DNA from: Limnanthes douglasii subsp. nivea
Lineage: Eukaryota; Streptophyta; Magnoliopsida; Brassicales; Limnanthaceae
Direction: 5' to 3'
Length of the DNA stretch: 64,000 nt
Assembly: GCA_036936605.1 (NCBI GenBank)
Contig: JAUPFV010000001.1
Span: 318,458,250 to 318,522,249 of the forward strand
Part shown: in pieces, positions 45,700-58,224 of the stretch
How positions within the stretch are numbered: the stretch's first letter is position 1
Layout of the letters: each line of letters starts with the position of its first letter
Made by a program: the position numbers and the translations under genes
The notes under the pieces: generated by a model
Database searches by the model: none
What the model saw: only the letters and a program-made list of their open reading frames with translations
What the model was told of the DNA's origin: nothing

Positions 45700-46305
45700 C
45701 AAATATGCGGGAGTACCTTTTTTTAGCATGTAAGCTCGATGTTTCTTAACAGTATTTTTTTAGATGTTCATTCTCCTTGCATAATAAGCATCGACCAACC
45801 GTCAATTTTTTGGGCTTTAGTGAGAGGTACAAGCTAAAGCACCCTTAATGCTAGGCCATAATCATGACATATTAAATGCAACAACATATCCTCATTCAGT
45901 TACTTAAATTTATTTATATCAAATGCATTATATTTTTTGACAATTGGATTATAAACACCTAATTTAGTTGAATAATACAATGCATACACAACAATTATAC
46001 ATAAACACCACAATTTGATATACAATTTAAAATAAAAATTAACATATAAATTTAACATTAATAAAAAAACAAAATTATATGATTAATACGATACATTTGA
46101 GCAATTATAGTTTCTTGTACTTGTATGATTTTGAGAAAAATAAATGTTGCACCTATTATAAACTGAATGAAAAAAAAATCCTTTGGGAAAATTTTGTAGT
46201 TTGATGCCTAATTACCAAATCACATATAATATTTTCGTGTCCATGAATAAGTATGCCAAATATTAAATTTATTTTGTGTCGATCTATACATACAATAAAC
46301 TTGTC
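45700..46305. other. AT-rich spacer between the Copia remnant and element D
   Basis: No gene or boundary is recognised. Confidence 0.45.
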
Positions 46306-46310
46306 GATAC
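46306..46310. repeat. Target-site duplication of element D, left copy (GATAC)
   Basis: GATAC directly before the LTR start at 46311 and directly after the LTR end at 56671 (56672-56676). Confidence 0.85.
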
Positions 46311-46595
46311 TGATAGTTCTAGAAATATTTAGAGGAGATGTTAGAGTAAAACAATGTTTGGAGGACTAAATTCGTGATATAAACTACTTAGTGAATATTT
46401 TAGAGAGAGAAGCTCCACATCTTACATAGATAAAGTTATATGTAATAATTGTGTAATCATAAATCAATCACCCTTCCCTAAAAATGGTGTGGTATTTCTA
46501 TAGTACATTTATTGGATCCCACATGTATAAAGAAATTACTAATTGTACTCCACTCCTCAAGTTTGTTGTTTGTTACAGATTGGTCCTTTTGTAAC
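46311..46595 (-). repeat. 3' LTR of element D (U3 part missing)
   Basis: Starts TGATAGTTCT and follows 56270-56555 closely, including a GAGAGAGAAGCTC block, up to the word GTTACAGATTGGTC. The last 90 or so bases of the LTR present at 56580-56671 are absent. Confidence 0.85.
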
Positions 46596-47447
46596 CGTTC
46601 TTGTAAAAATGTTCGAACAAGGACTATTGTATGAGCAATCTAATCTTCATCGAACTATTTGGTGCTTTAACTTATAAATTTATCGAGTGAAAAACCGCTC
46701 CTCCGATGCGAAATATATCTCTTCGAATTGAAGCTGTCATTCCTTTTTGTAAACCATTTCCCAAGCAAAGATATCTTCCATAAAATTCTGACCCAAAAAA
46801 TCCTCTTCAAATTTTACCTTGGGCTATGATTTGCATGTTCACAAAAGATGCTTTCAGATTTTTCTAGTTCTTTTAACATCCATACCAAACGTTTTCCAAA
46901 AAATTTCCTCATTTGTGACGTCATGACTTTTTCTGACACCACCAATGAGAATACTTTCCCATGTCAGATATCGATTGGGATACCCTTTGTGTGTTCTTCT
47001 TTTTTTACACAAACTAGCCTAGGGGAGGTGTGACGCGTCCCTAGGCACTTATTACACCTATCTTGGATAATTTTCCCCTATGCAAACAACCCTTCATTAC
47101 TTTGAGCCTCGTCATCCCTCAGAGCCCACTCCTCTCCTATAAAATCCATAGCTCCTCACAGATCTTATATTGACACTCTTTAGGGAGATAATGTTTTGAA
47201 AAAATTATTCTAGAGAGAAAAGTGGTTTATGCCAAAAAAACTTATGTATTCCAGAGTGGTTAACAATCAGTCAAAAAGCCAAAGAAAGGAAAGCTGTCGA
47301 TCTGTACATCAACCCTAACCACCCGTTATTACCTACTACGGTGTCTGGCCTCCCTCGGATACTTCGATTGCAATTATCCCTTCTAACATTTGTTCTTAGC
47401 CCCCCAGTCACACTTGCTCAACAATTAGCAATACTGACTCTATAATT

Positions 47448-49813
47448 TTGAGAAATGATAAACATGCGAAGAGCTCATCTTCGAAACAGAAAATATACCA
47501 TAAAAAGAGTAGACATAAGCATATCAAACGTTCTAAACGGTCTCTATCAGAAATTCCTACCACTCTGTCCTCTACTCCACATGGGACTCCTCGTCCAACG
47601 CTTGAAATTCCTCTCCGGAAGTTTACAAGAGCTTACGTTATTCAACTGACCAAGCGAACCCTCAAACCAATTCCAGAGACTGAATCAAACGTCTCCCCTG
47701 CACATTCGATTGTTGTCAAATTTGATGACAAAAATATTAAGAAAGCTCTAACCTTAGCTCTTGGTGAAAAAAGAGAGTTAACAACTCCGGATGGAAAGCT
47801 AATACCAGTTGAAAGGGAGAAGACAACTGCCACCACTTCTCAAGCTATTGAGGAGAAAAATTCATTAACGACCTTCCTGAGAAAGAGACCGATACTATTG
47901 CTCTTCAAATTGAGGAAAAGAATTCTCATCCAAAGAAAACAGCTAGGCAAAACAGAGGTGTTCCATTTCCCCCCAAAATCGATGTTTTAGTTGGGAACAA
48001 CCTTAAAGCAGTAAAAACAAAAATTTACTGGCCTTGCACAAAGTGCAATACAAATACTACGATATATTCAAAGAGGACAAGCTAAGAGTTCGATTGAGAA
48101 TTCCTAAGATAATTTATATCCACTTCCCAACTGTCGGAGAGACCCTATTGTCAGTCAGAGACAATGAACTAATTGTGCATATGGAGCTGATGAATTAGGG
48201 GTTGTGATACCCTTTATACCCTTTCTTCATAGAGGATTTTTTTATGATCAATCTCTGTCCCACCTATGTTGGACCCAACATGTGGTTCACTCTTATGGCC
48301 TGCATCATGGCCTCTAGAATTTTAGGGGTGAGTTTTTCTTTAGAGGAGTTAGTTGGCCTCTATGGTTTGGAAAATAACTCATACTTCATTTTCTATTATG
48401 TGACCTTCAGTTGGGACTAGAAGGTTATTAAAAACGTGCTCAAGGCAGACAAGAAATGGAAGCTGTGCTTCCTCTTTATCTCAGGGCTTCAGGAAGACAG
48501 GATTCGAGGCCACTGCTGAAAATCCCCATAAGTTGTCACTTGTATAGACGAACAGAGGTATGCTTCCTCTTTATTTTCTTCCAGATTTTTCTTATATCTA
48601 ATCTTATATAATTTCCTTCTTCATTTTATAAATAGCAATGACTGGCATATCGAAGCCCTATGCCGATTTTTCACCTAACGCAAAAACTATTTTCACCAAG
48701 CTAAATTTGTGGGCCAAGACTACATGGTCTAATAGATTCCGATTTTGTTTTACTCCTACCAATATTGCCAAGATTCGTTTGTGGAGGTTGAATCCATCAG
48801 AGTGGTTATCATTGGAAGAGCTCATAGTTCCTCATTCTCAACAAGATGTTTTAGGTCGGTTGGAAGCAAAAGATGTTGTGGTTTTTCTTTCGACGAGAGA
48901 TAGGGCCAAGAGATATTTAAATGAAAAATCAAATAACTCTTCAGGAAAAGAACATGCCTCTGGTGTTGAGACTCACAGAGATGAACAAAATTCTAAATAT
49001 TCGAAGGTTGAGAAACCTGAAGGGTCCAAGAAGCTTTCTACCCAAGCACACAAAAAATTTCCCAATCAGGCTCCTCATAAGAAGAAATGCCAACAAAAAT
49101 TGAAGGTCATTTTAGAAGAAATCCCAGAAGCTTTCGGGGTTGTTGGTTCCCCAGAAAATAAAGTGGATGAGCACACCAAAAACTCACCAGAAAAGATAGG
49201 CATTGAATCTGACTCCTCTCGACTTCCACCGATAAATGTGACGGTTCAAGAGCCTCAAGATGATATTCAACATGATGATTCCACTACTTTGGTTCCCTTT
49301 GAAGTTGGTTCCTCGGATAGTTCGTTTGAGCTTCCTCGAGAATATGAATTTTCTCTTCGCATTTGCAAGCTCCTTCATTCCTCTGTTACTATTTTAAAAA
49401 AGATGCAACATTTGAAAGACCGGAAAAGTTACTACAAATTTGAAGCCTTGTTAGCCAAATCACAAGTCGAGGAGCTCAAACAACAACATTCAAGTTTTAA
49501 GAAACAAACCAACATAATTCTAGAAAAACTAACCTCAGCTGAGAATTATGTCATGCTTTTTAAAAAGTGTTTCCAAAAAGAGATGGATCTTTACACAAAG
49601 CAAAACACTACTAAAGATGCGGACATTGTAGCTTATAAAGAGAATAATTATAAGGCCACGAATGTCTTCAATAGGTGTTTCAAGGATTTTGAGAGGATTG
49701 CAAAAGAAAAACGACTTATATTGGGTAATGTTAAGAAATATAAGGATAGCGTTGTTGAAGCTTACGCTGCTAAGTGTGTAGATAAATTAAAATATGAGGG
49801 ACGCAACCGTTAG
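47448..49813 (+). pseudogene. Element D antisense ORF
   Basis: First block (47448-47990): 180 codons, a Lys/Ser-rich start with PTTLSSTPHGTPRPTLEIPL. A broken middle (about 48240-48510) still shows LCPTYVGPNMWFTLMACIM, ASRILGVSFSLEELVGLYG and WKLCFLFISG, the conserved core of these antisense ORFs. A 78-bp GT-AG intron fits at 48558-48635. The final open block (48638-49813, 391 codons) has LNLWAKTTWSNRFRFCFTP, then a charged linker, LRICKLLHSSVTILKKMQ, and a long coiled coil with Glu, Lys and Gln heptads to YEGRNR. The last block is the longest intact antisense-ORF exon in the window. Function is unknown. Confidence 0.7.
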
Positions 49814-50115
49814 GTGTGGGTTGATCATGGAAATACGCGAGCGCTACCCTAATTTGAACTTGGGTAGCTTATGGGAACATGTCCAGGTAGAATTTCGTCC
49901 ACTTGGGATATTTTTTGAGTGATAGTGAAGATACAGGATCTGACAAAGGTGACTCTTCTGAATCTTCAGAGTAGGGAAATTGTAAAAGTCCTCATGATCT
50001 TCGAGATAATTTTGTTCAAGTTCTCATAATATTCAAGGAATTTTTTTAAAAGTCCTTATGATTTATGAAGTACATCAGAATTCTAATTACATTTTCACAA
50101 TGCTTCGAGTACTTA

Positions 50116-50306
50116 AGACCAACTTTCGTTAGAAAATCTTTTAGGTCCAAAATTTAATATCTTGAGACCAACTTTCTTTAGAAGACCTTTTAGGTCCAAA
50201 GTTTAATAGTTTGAGACCAACTTTCGTTGGAAGACCTTTTAGGCCCAAAGTTTAATATTTTGAGACTAACTTTTGTTGGAAGACCTTTTAGGTTCAAAGT
50301 TGTAAA
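50116..50306. repeat. Tandem repeat, 49-bp unit, about four copies (element D)
   Basis: Units start at 50116, 50165, 50214 and 50263. Each has AGACCAACTTTCGTT(A/G)GAA, CCTTTTAGG(T/C)CCAAA and TTTAATATTTTG. The array lies between the antisense ORF and integrase. Confidence 0.9.
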
Positions 50307-50482
50307 AGGAGTTTTATGGAAAAAAATTATATATATAAATCGGTTAATAAGGCACCTCGTTAAAACCTTCATGTGCCATCAGGGTAAAAAAGAATATGTC
50401 AGCAATAGTTTACACAAATACAAATATATTTGTTCCATTCATTCTAAGTACAATTTAAGATGCTATATATTCCATGTGAAAC

Positions 50483-51560
50483 TTATTCTTTTTTATCCTT
50501 AATTCGATACGTTACGGGCTTCACTCTTTCGACTATCTCATATGGACCTTCCCAGTTAGGACCCAGATTTCTGAGGTGGTTTTCCTTGGTATGAAGAAAA
50601 ACCTTTCTCAATACTTGATCTTCCACTTTAAATTCTCTTTGTTTAACGTTGGAACCATATATACTTCTCATCAGTGTTTGATAATATAGTGACTTTATCA
50701 TTGCCCCCCCCCCTTCTTTTTTCCTCGATTAAATCCAGCTTCATTCCTCTATTTGCATCATTGGAGTCTTTGGAATATGTCATGACACGATAGGATAAAA
50801 AAACTACCTCGGATGGTATTATTTCATCCATTCCATATACTAATGCAAATGAATATTTTGACGCTGCTGTTCGAGGAGTTTTTCGGTATGCCTACAGAAC
50901 TTCTTGCAGATAATTATGCCACTTTCCTCCCTTCCTTTCCAAGTTTTTCTTTAGCCCATCAAGAATTATTCGGTTGGTGACTTATACCTGCCCATTTGCT
51001 TGTGGGTGAAAATGAGCCGAAAGACATTGGTGTATCCCTCAAAAGTTACAAAAATTCTTCAAATCTTTGTTATCGAATTTAGGCCCATTATATGTAGTGA
51101 TTTTCATTGGAACTCCAAACCGAAAAAAAAATATTCGAAGTGATAAATCTGTTTATATCTTTGGCTTTTGTTCCTGCTAATGGATCTGCCTCAACCCATT
51201 TTGAAAAGTAATTTACTATCACGATTATTGTCTGTCATCCCTCATAAACCATTGGTAGAGGTCCAACAGAATCAATGGCCCATCACTCAAACGACAGTGC
51301 CTCTGATATACTTTCGAGGGGAACTCATGGCTTATGAATTATATTAGCAAATATTGGATAAGTATCACATCTTTTAACCAAATCTTTTGCATAAGAAGAA
51401 ATTGTAGGGCAATACTATCCTGTCAAAACACTATTCTTATTAGAGCCTTGTACTCATGATACGCAAACTCCTCTCCATCATGCAATTTTGATAATATCAA
51501 CTGCGATTCATTTTTTTAAAGAATTAGGAAAAGGTCTACTGAAATATTTTTTATACAAGA
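50483..51560 (-). pseudogene. Element D integrase
   Basis: The C-terminal part is open at 50701-50483: MRSIYGSNVKQREFKVEDQV, LRKVFLHTKENHLRN and LGPNWEGPYEIVERVK. Upstream, PSEVVFLSYRVM and MDEIIPSE-like blocks are shifted by a C-rich run (50703-50712). Core motifs near 51000-51300 are in several frames with many stops. The usual WN..HLK end is missing. Confidence 0.65.
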
Positions 51561-51569
51561 TGCCTCCAA

Positions 51570-52200
51570 GGATCATGTACCCATGAGATTTGAAACATAT
51601 TCTTTTAGACAATGATTTGTTAACTGGTAATTCATCATTTTCCAAAAACTTGATGATGTCTAGTCTCCAATCCTTATCTTCACAAACAGCTATTCCAAGG
51701 TCTTCATCTATAATCCTAATTACTTGCTCTGAATTTTTAATAATCTACGGGCTTTTTTTGTGTAATAATCCATGGATATGCCTCCGAATATGAAGCACTT
51801 GCTAAAGAGTCTGCCATAAAATTTTCTTCTCTTCGGACATGTTCATAGCTGATTTTTTCGAAGACTAAAGACAAATATTTTAGCACCAAATATTTTGGTA
51901 AATAATATTTTCAAGCTTCATATTGTCTAGATGCATGATTAACAAGGATCTATGAATCACTAACTAGCTTAACGTTTTTAGCCCCACAGGTTTGTGCAAG
52001 ACTTAAACTTGCTAAAGCCGCCTTGTATTCTGCTTCATTATTTGTTGCTCTAAACCCAAAACGGATGGCCTGATACTTTGCTATTCATTCTGGAGAAACC
52101 AAATGTACCCCATCCCACTTCATGATTTAATCGAGCCCCATCTGTTCAGATTACCCATTCCGTTTCAAAATTGTTCTCATCAATGTCCATATCTGATCGC
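51570..52200 (-). pseudogene. Element D second RNase H-like domain, strongly decayed
   Basis: Fragments such as a SNK-S-YE-type motif (near 52030) and FEKISYEH-like blocks (near 51850) lie between RNase H and integrase, where the second RNase H of Tat elements belongs. Reading frames are badly broken. Confidence 0.45.
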
Positions 52201-52228
52201 TCAGAATGAAACTTTACTAAGAAATCTA

Positions 52229-53541
52229 TTAAGGCTTGTGCTTTGATCGCATTCCTGACTCAAACTCAATATCAAATTTTCCCAGTTCAACTGACCACTT
52301 GGTCATTCTCCCCAAAATATCAGGTCTTTGAAGCATTTTTTGTAATGGAAAAGATGTTCGTACCACAATAGAATGAGCTTGAAGATATTGTCTCATTTTT
52401 CGAGCAGCAATTACTAACGCAATAGTCAATTTTTCTAACTTCAAATACCGTTTATCTGTATCCAATAAAATTTTGCTGATATAATAAACTGGTCTTGGAA
52501 CATTATCTTCCACTCATACTAACACAACACTTACAATATAATCTGAAACTGCTACATAAACAAATAATCGTTCCCCTAGAATAGGTTTTGTGATAATTTC
52601 AAGTGAAGAAAGATATTCTTTAATCCGATGGAAAGCCTTCAAATATTCTTTTATCCGGTTGAAAGAATTTGCATGCCTTAAAACCTGGAAGAAAGGAGTG
52701 CACTTATCCAAAGAACGAGATATAAATCTATTTAGCGCTGCCAACCGGCTTGTTAATATTTGGACTTCTTTTATATTTCGAGGGGGAGTCATAGATGTTA
52801 AAGCCTTTAGTTGCGCTAGGTTGGCTTCGATTTCTTTATGAATTACTATATATCTGAGGAACTTTCCTGTTCGAACATCAAATGTACATTTTTCCGGATT
52901 TAACTTCAAGTTGACCTTTTTTAAGTTGCTAAAAGTTTCCTCTAAATCATCAAAATGATCCTCATCCTTAAGACTTTTCAACAGCATATCATCAATATAT
53001 ACTTTGACATTTTGCCTAATTTGTGCCTTGAAATTTTTTTCCACCAAACGCTGATAAGTTTCCCCTGCATTTTTAACCCAAACGATATTACTTTATAACA
53101 GTGCAAACCCCTTCCAATGATAAATGAAGTGTTCTCTTCATCCCTCATATCCATTTTGATCTGATTATACCTTGTATAAGCATCCATAAAATAAAATAAT
53201 CGATTTTATGATATGGAATCTACCAACTGATCAATCTGTGGGACTAGGAAAAGATCTTTTGGACAAGCCCTATTGAAGTCTGTGAAATCTATGCACATTC
53301 GCCACTTGCCATTTTTCTTTTTGACCAACACTGGATTTTCTGCCCATAAAGGATATTTCAATTCTTGAATGTGCCCTACTCTGGATACACGTTCTACCTC
53401 TGCCACTATCACCTCAGATTTTTCTTGAGAAAAAGGCCTCATTATTTGTATTATTGGCCTTACATTATTCTTGATTGATAGCTTATGGCAAATTATTTCC
53501 GGGGGCACCCCAGTTACATTCTCGGAACACCATGCAAACAT
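52229..53541 (-). pseudogene. Element D reverse transcriptase and RNase H
   Basis: Opens MFAWCSENVTGVPPEIICHK at 53541. RT blocks are VLVKKKNGKWRMCIDFTDFN, MDAYTRYNQIKMDM, CYKVISFGLKMQGKL and the catalytic VYIDDMLLKS, which is intact. LNPEKCTFDVRTGKFLRYIV and the thumb follow. RNase H follows as SDYIVSVVLV, then VPRPVYYISKILLDT, LEKLTIALVIAARKMRQYL and VRTSFPLQKMLQR. A short repeat of RIKEYL in the connection (52616-52670) is a local duplication. Four frame changes and one stop are present. Confidence 0.8.
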
Positions 53542-53839
53542 ATCTAACTTTGTAGATAAAAATTAAATCAATCTTTCCCTTACAATTAGAGATAACTTTG
53601 TTACAATCTTTAAAACTTTAACATTTGGATACACATGATCTTCATAACTTTCATCGGGAACCAAAAGACCGGGGGACTCCCCCGGTTCACCAAAAAGGGT
53701 TGGCTCCAAAGAAGTCCCCGCTAATTGTTATACTTTTTCTGATTCATGCCCCCAAACTTGCTTGGAAGATAAAGAAATTTGGTTACATTCTTTAGCCATT
53801 ATTTGACTGCTCCTAATTGTTCCAATATTGTTCCCCACA

Positions 53840-54200
53840 ACATATTTTCAATATTGATGAACTATAGAGATAACAACATGCAATTTTAATATCCAAGACC
53901 TCCCACAGATAACATTATAAGATGTTAACACATCTACTATTATAAACAAAATTTCAACTTCTTTTCAAAATGGCCCTCGACCCAGCTCAATCACACTTTC
54001 AAACTCCCCAACCACTTCAGTTGCCACCCATGTGAATCCCACAATAGTTCGGTCTGAATTTTGGATTACAGAGGGGTCAACAATTTTCTTATAAGTGCTC
54101 ATAAATAAGATGTTGGCGAAGCTGCCTGTGTCAATTAGAAATTTTTGTACTTGATCCCCGACTATCCTGTTGTAATTAACACTACATCTTCATCAGACCC
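53840..54200 (-). pseudogene. Element D protease
   Basis: Minus-strand blocks GDQVQKFLIDTGSFANILFM and STYKKIVDPSV are followed by EILFIIVDVLTSYNVICGRS. The active site DTGSF-A is almost canonical (DTGSSAN). A stop cuts the hairpin before VEILFI. Confidence 0.7.
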
Positions 54201-54299
54201 TGCCATATTTCTCAAATCATCATCTTTGAAACAAATTATTGGGGAAGGACTTTGATGCAGATGTGCTGAGGCACCTACTTCTAGCTAAGTAGTCAGGCT

Positions 54300-56250
54300 G
54301 ACTATGTGTCTTTTCCGGGAGCTATTCAAATTTCATGCAACAGTATCACCCTCAAAATTATCAAAGATTCAAAGAACGCACATAAATCACTAACCTTTTT
54401 CCTCGTGATAATTTATTTCACAATACTAATGTCGTTCATTCCCTCTTTTGGATCCAAGTATTATGTTCTAATATCAAAAAAATTAATCTCTTCTGAGATA
54501 ACCAACGTAGTTTCTTCTTTTGATGCTTCTTTAGCTGCCAGATTTTTCTGAGAGTGTTTCTTTCTAATATTTTTCAATTTCCCCATTTTTAATTAATGCT
54601 TGTATTTATTTTGTTAATGCTATGAATTCTTTTGTGACATGCCCAACCTCATCATGATACTTGCAATATCTGATGTTTCTATTTTCCCTCGAAGTTTGAA
54701 TAGGGAAAGGCTTGTGAAACTGTACTTAACTTCGAGTTTTATCAAATATAGTGGCCACACACTCAGTCAAATCTGCAAAATGATCTGGATGAATCCATTT
54801 TTTAGGTATTGGCCTAGCTACCTGTGTGTTTTATGTTTATTGATTTACCCTGGGCCTCAGAGGAAACTGGTTTCTTACTTTAGGTTGCACATTTATACGA
54901 GGTGGATGGGTAGTAACAAGATATCTCTGGAACTCGATCACTAGAACCTATTTATGAGTCCTGAGTTTCTTCCACCAATATTATTTTTTCAAGTTGATCA
55001 AGAAGAGCCCCAAACGTCATTTCTTGACTTTCAACCACAATATCCTTCAATATTCCTGGGAGAAGTCCCATTCAATAAGCTGCCAAAGCCACGGATTCTT
55101 TACAACATTCCATATCAATTTTTTCTTTGACAATCGGTTGGTATAATTTTTCAAACTTTCTCAAACATTTTGCCTACAATATATTATACTGCCACCATTA
55201 GCTCGAAATCTCTTACTTCCCACGAAATATGTCGGAAAACGTTCCAAAACATGTCAAATTTTTTAATATAACCCTCCAAAATTCGGTTAACCATTTTGAA
55301 GCAACACCCTTAAATGTTTTGGAGAAAGCCCTGCATAGTAACTTATCATTGTCATCAAAATTGATCATAAAAGTTTTAAACTGTTCAATATGGCTATCTG
55401 GATCTTATGTTCCGTCGAATTTCTCCAACTTAGAGATGTAAATATGCTTTGGGAGGTTGCCAGAGAGTATTTCTGAGGACAAAGGAGAGGACCTCCAATT
55501 ATGGCATGCTCTGTCGACATTGGTTCTAACACCCTCACGAACCATTGTATAGAGACCCTCATCGGAAGAAGCTGTGTACTAATTACTTACTCGATATTCA
55601 AAATTTTGACTCCCCGATGGATTTTGAGTGTATGCAATGTTCTCTTTCTTAGCATGATCCTCATAACCTTGTACTTTTCATCTCAAGTCCTTAGTCCGAT
55701 GATCCGTTCAATTTTCTTTTCTATGTTTCTTCGCATGCTTGTTTTTATGTCTTTCTTCCTAAGATAACCCATTTATGGAAAAGACTCACTTTGATCATAA
55801 AGCGAATAATTTCTTGACTCAGATGATTCATATCAGTACCTTGGCTTTATTTTCTTCCTTGGAGAATATCGACTGTGCCTTCGATATCTGTCTTTTCGAC
55901 TACACATTCGATGGTGGTCATTCAATTCATCTTTCACATTCATTTCCCCTTCGAACTTCAGACCAAATTTTCTTAAAAACCATCGCAACATCTCTTTCAT
56001 AATTCGACTTTTCAATTTCTTCCAATAGTTCTTTTCTCCGAGCAACCAAGATGGACTCTTCCAATATCTCACCAACATGTTGACCATCATGATGTTGATT
56101 GGTATCCATGTTATTTATGATGAGGTTCTCTTCAAATTCTTTTTTTCAATCATCAAGTCATTATTCATATCTAATTCTCCTCAAATTTCCATCACTTTTC
56201 TTTTGAAATTTCAACAAGGTTTTGGAAGACGATTCTGGGTACCAAACTTT
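54300..56250 (-). pseudogene. Element D gag
   Basis: A charged N-terminal helix lies near 56090-55830. The core reads YISKLEKFDGT, DPDSHIEQFKTFMINFDDND and KLLCRAFSKTFKGVASKWL (about 55450-55260). MGLLPGILKDIVVESQEM and LLDQLEKIILVEE follow near 55000. A knuckle near 54660 reads CKYHDEVGHVTKEF, where the last Cys is lost. Many stops are present. Confidence 0.7.
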
Positions 56251-56269
56251 TTCCTACAGACGTCACCGA
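56251..56269 (-). promoter_or_regulatory. Primer binding site of element D (mutated)
   Basis: On the minus strand TCGGTGACGTCTGTAGGAA follows the LTR end directly. It is recognisably the same site as TTTGGCGCCGTCTGTGGGA of element B, with several changes. Confidence 0.6.
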
Positions 56270-56671
56270 CGATAGTTCCATAAATCTTTAGAGGAGATGT
56301 TACAGTAAAATAATGTTTGGAGGACTAAATTTGTGATAAAAACTACTTAATGAATACTTTAGAGAGAGAAGCTCCACATTTTAGAGAGAGAAGCTCTACA
56401 TTTTAGAGAGAGAAAGTTATATGTAATAATTGTATAATCACAAATTAATCACCTTTCCCCAAAAGGGGTGTGGTGTTTTTATAGTATATTTATTGGGTCA
56501 CACATGTATAAACAAATTACTAATTGTGGTCCCTTTCTCAAGTTTGTTGTTTGTTACAGATTGATCATTTTGCATTAGATAATTACAAATTACTCACAAA
56601 AGACTTTCTTTATGTCAAATTCTACCATTAACTTTCTAAAGTCTTCTAGTTAATTTATTCTCCCCTCATCA
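56270..56671 (-). repeat. 5' LTR of element D
   Basis: 402 bp. On the minus strand it begins TGATGAGGGGAG at 56671 and ends GGAACTATCG. An extra copy of the TTTTAGAGAGAGAAGCTC block is present (56368-56410) relative to the 3' LTR. Confidence 0.85.
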
Positions 56672-56676
56672 GATAC
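56672..56676. repeat. Target-site duplication of element D, right copy (GATAC)
   Basis: Matches 46306-46310 exactly. Confidence 0.85.
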
Positions 56677-58219
56677 TATGAAACAAATTTGGCCACCGAA
56701 ACAGACTTTAGCAATATATTGGATCTCTAATCTTTTACCCAATTTTGGACAACTCAAAATATTATCTCTGTTGTGATCTTTGTTATTGCGGTGATGATGT
56801 CAAAAAAAATATTTGAAAACAATTTTTTTACAATTTTATCCGATTTAAATTTTTGAAAATTTTCAATATATATGTATATATATATATACATCTTAGATAC
56901 TCACTACTTACCAACCAAAATTATATTTAACTTAAAGTGTGTATCTTTTATAAAATTCAAAAAATTAAATTTCATAAACAAAAATAGAATATAGATATTT
57001 TGAATACAAAAAGGAACAAGTTACATAAATTTAATGTTTGTCAATTATGAAGATATATCTCAAGTTTATAGAAAATAATGATAATAAATTGCATTATTGA
57101 TTAGGCATGCTATTTTTATCCAAACTTTTAGGTATCCAAACTAAACCAACCTGATGTGATAGATTTCCGTAATGAAAAAATAAAAATGGCAGCCTTTTGT
57201 TTTTCGATATCCATTCGGGTATATACATCATATTGTAATTTAAATTACTATAGGGGAAACCCCCTAAAATGGTAAAAGGTTAATCACTTGATTTGAAAGA
57301 TAAGTATGATTAAATAAAGATAAGACTTATTGGTTTACATATCTTTAAACTTTATTTCCTCTCATTTGGAACTGAAGTCTTTTGATATAAGCTCTTGAAG
57401 AAGAACATGTTATGGATTTTCCTACAATTTGTAAGTTGTTATGATCGGTATCTTTAAATGATGAAGATAACAACACTAAATAGAAGATAACGATTTAGAA
57501 CTCTATATTAGGATTTTGAGAAGAAGAGATAGAGAGAACTAGATATCAGCGGGATATTTATACTCAAGAATACACTTACACTAATGAAATTAGGATTTTA
57601 AAAAACTAGTTATATTTAGGATGTGATACCTTAAATTAATGCAGAGTTACTGTATTTTACTAAATGTTATATATATATATATATATAACTCTTTTCTTTA
57701 TTAAATAACTCATTAATTAGTCTTAAATTGTTACAGTTCTGATGTACTTGCCAATGCAATGAACGATAACCCTCATTAGGCAACTTTAAATCCTAATAAT
57801 AAAGTATCAAATTCATAAACCCTCCCTCAAGATCCACATCAAAGTAATTAATATCCATACTAGAAACTTTCATTATACTTACCATCGAAGTATATGTAGG
57901 ACCAATACAATGTAGGTTGATTATATTGATTAAATTGGACATATAATAACAAGCTTAAATACTCTAAATTCACATATGGTTAAACAATTGAAATTCAGGA
58001 TTCCTAACAATCTCCACCTTTTTTATCATCACGTATACTGAAATGTATCCACCGAATTATGCACTGTGGAACGATGTTATTTACATTTAACTCAGAACTG
58101 TCTTATTATGTCAAATGATAGCTATCAAGAAAGTAAATAAGGTATGGCACGACTTATTAATAAGCAATTGATCCAAGGATAATTTCATTACCAACTACCA
58201 CCTTAATGACCTTAGACTT
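56677..58219. other. AT-rich intergenic sequence between elements D and H
   Basis: Contains two short TATA dinucleotide runs (about 56867-56888 and 57667-57687). No coding region, RNA gene or repeat boundary was recognised. Confidence 0.45.
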
Positions 58220-58224
58220 CTCAC

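Larger units (their letters stand above)
46311..56671 (-). mobile_element. Element D: minus-strand Tat-type gypsy element, 10.4 kb
   Basis: LTRs at 46311-46595 (3', shortened) and 56270-56671 (5') flank, reading leftwards, primer site, gag, protease, RT, RNase H, integrase, a 49-bp tandem array and an antisense ORF. The perfect 5-bp target duplication GATAC fixes both borders. All coding regions carry stops. The U3 part of the 3' LTR and the polypurine tract are missing, so a deletion occurred after insertion. Confidence 0.9.

Noticed and set aside
48638..49813. The 391-codon plus-strand ORF as a host gene
   Set aside because: It sits within the mapped borders of element D, in the antisense-ORF slot, with the coiled-coil end seen in the same ORF of B and C.
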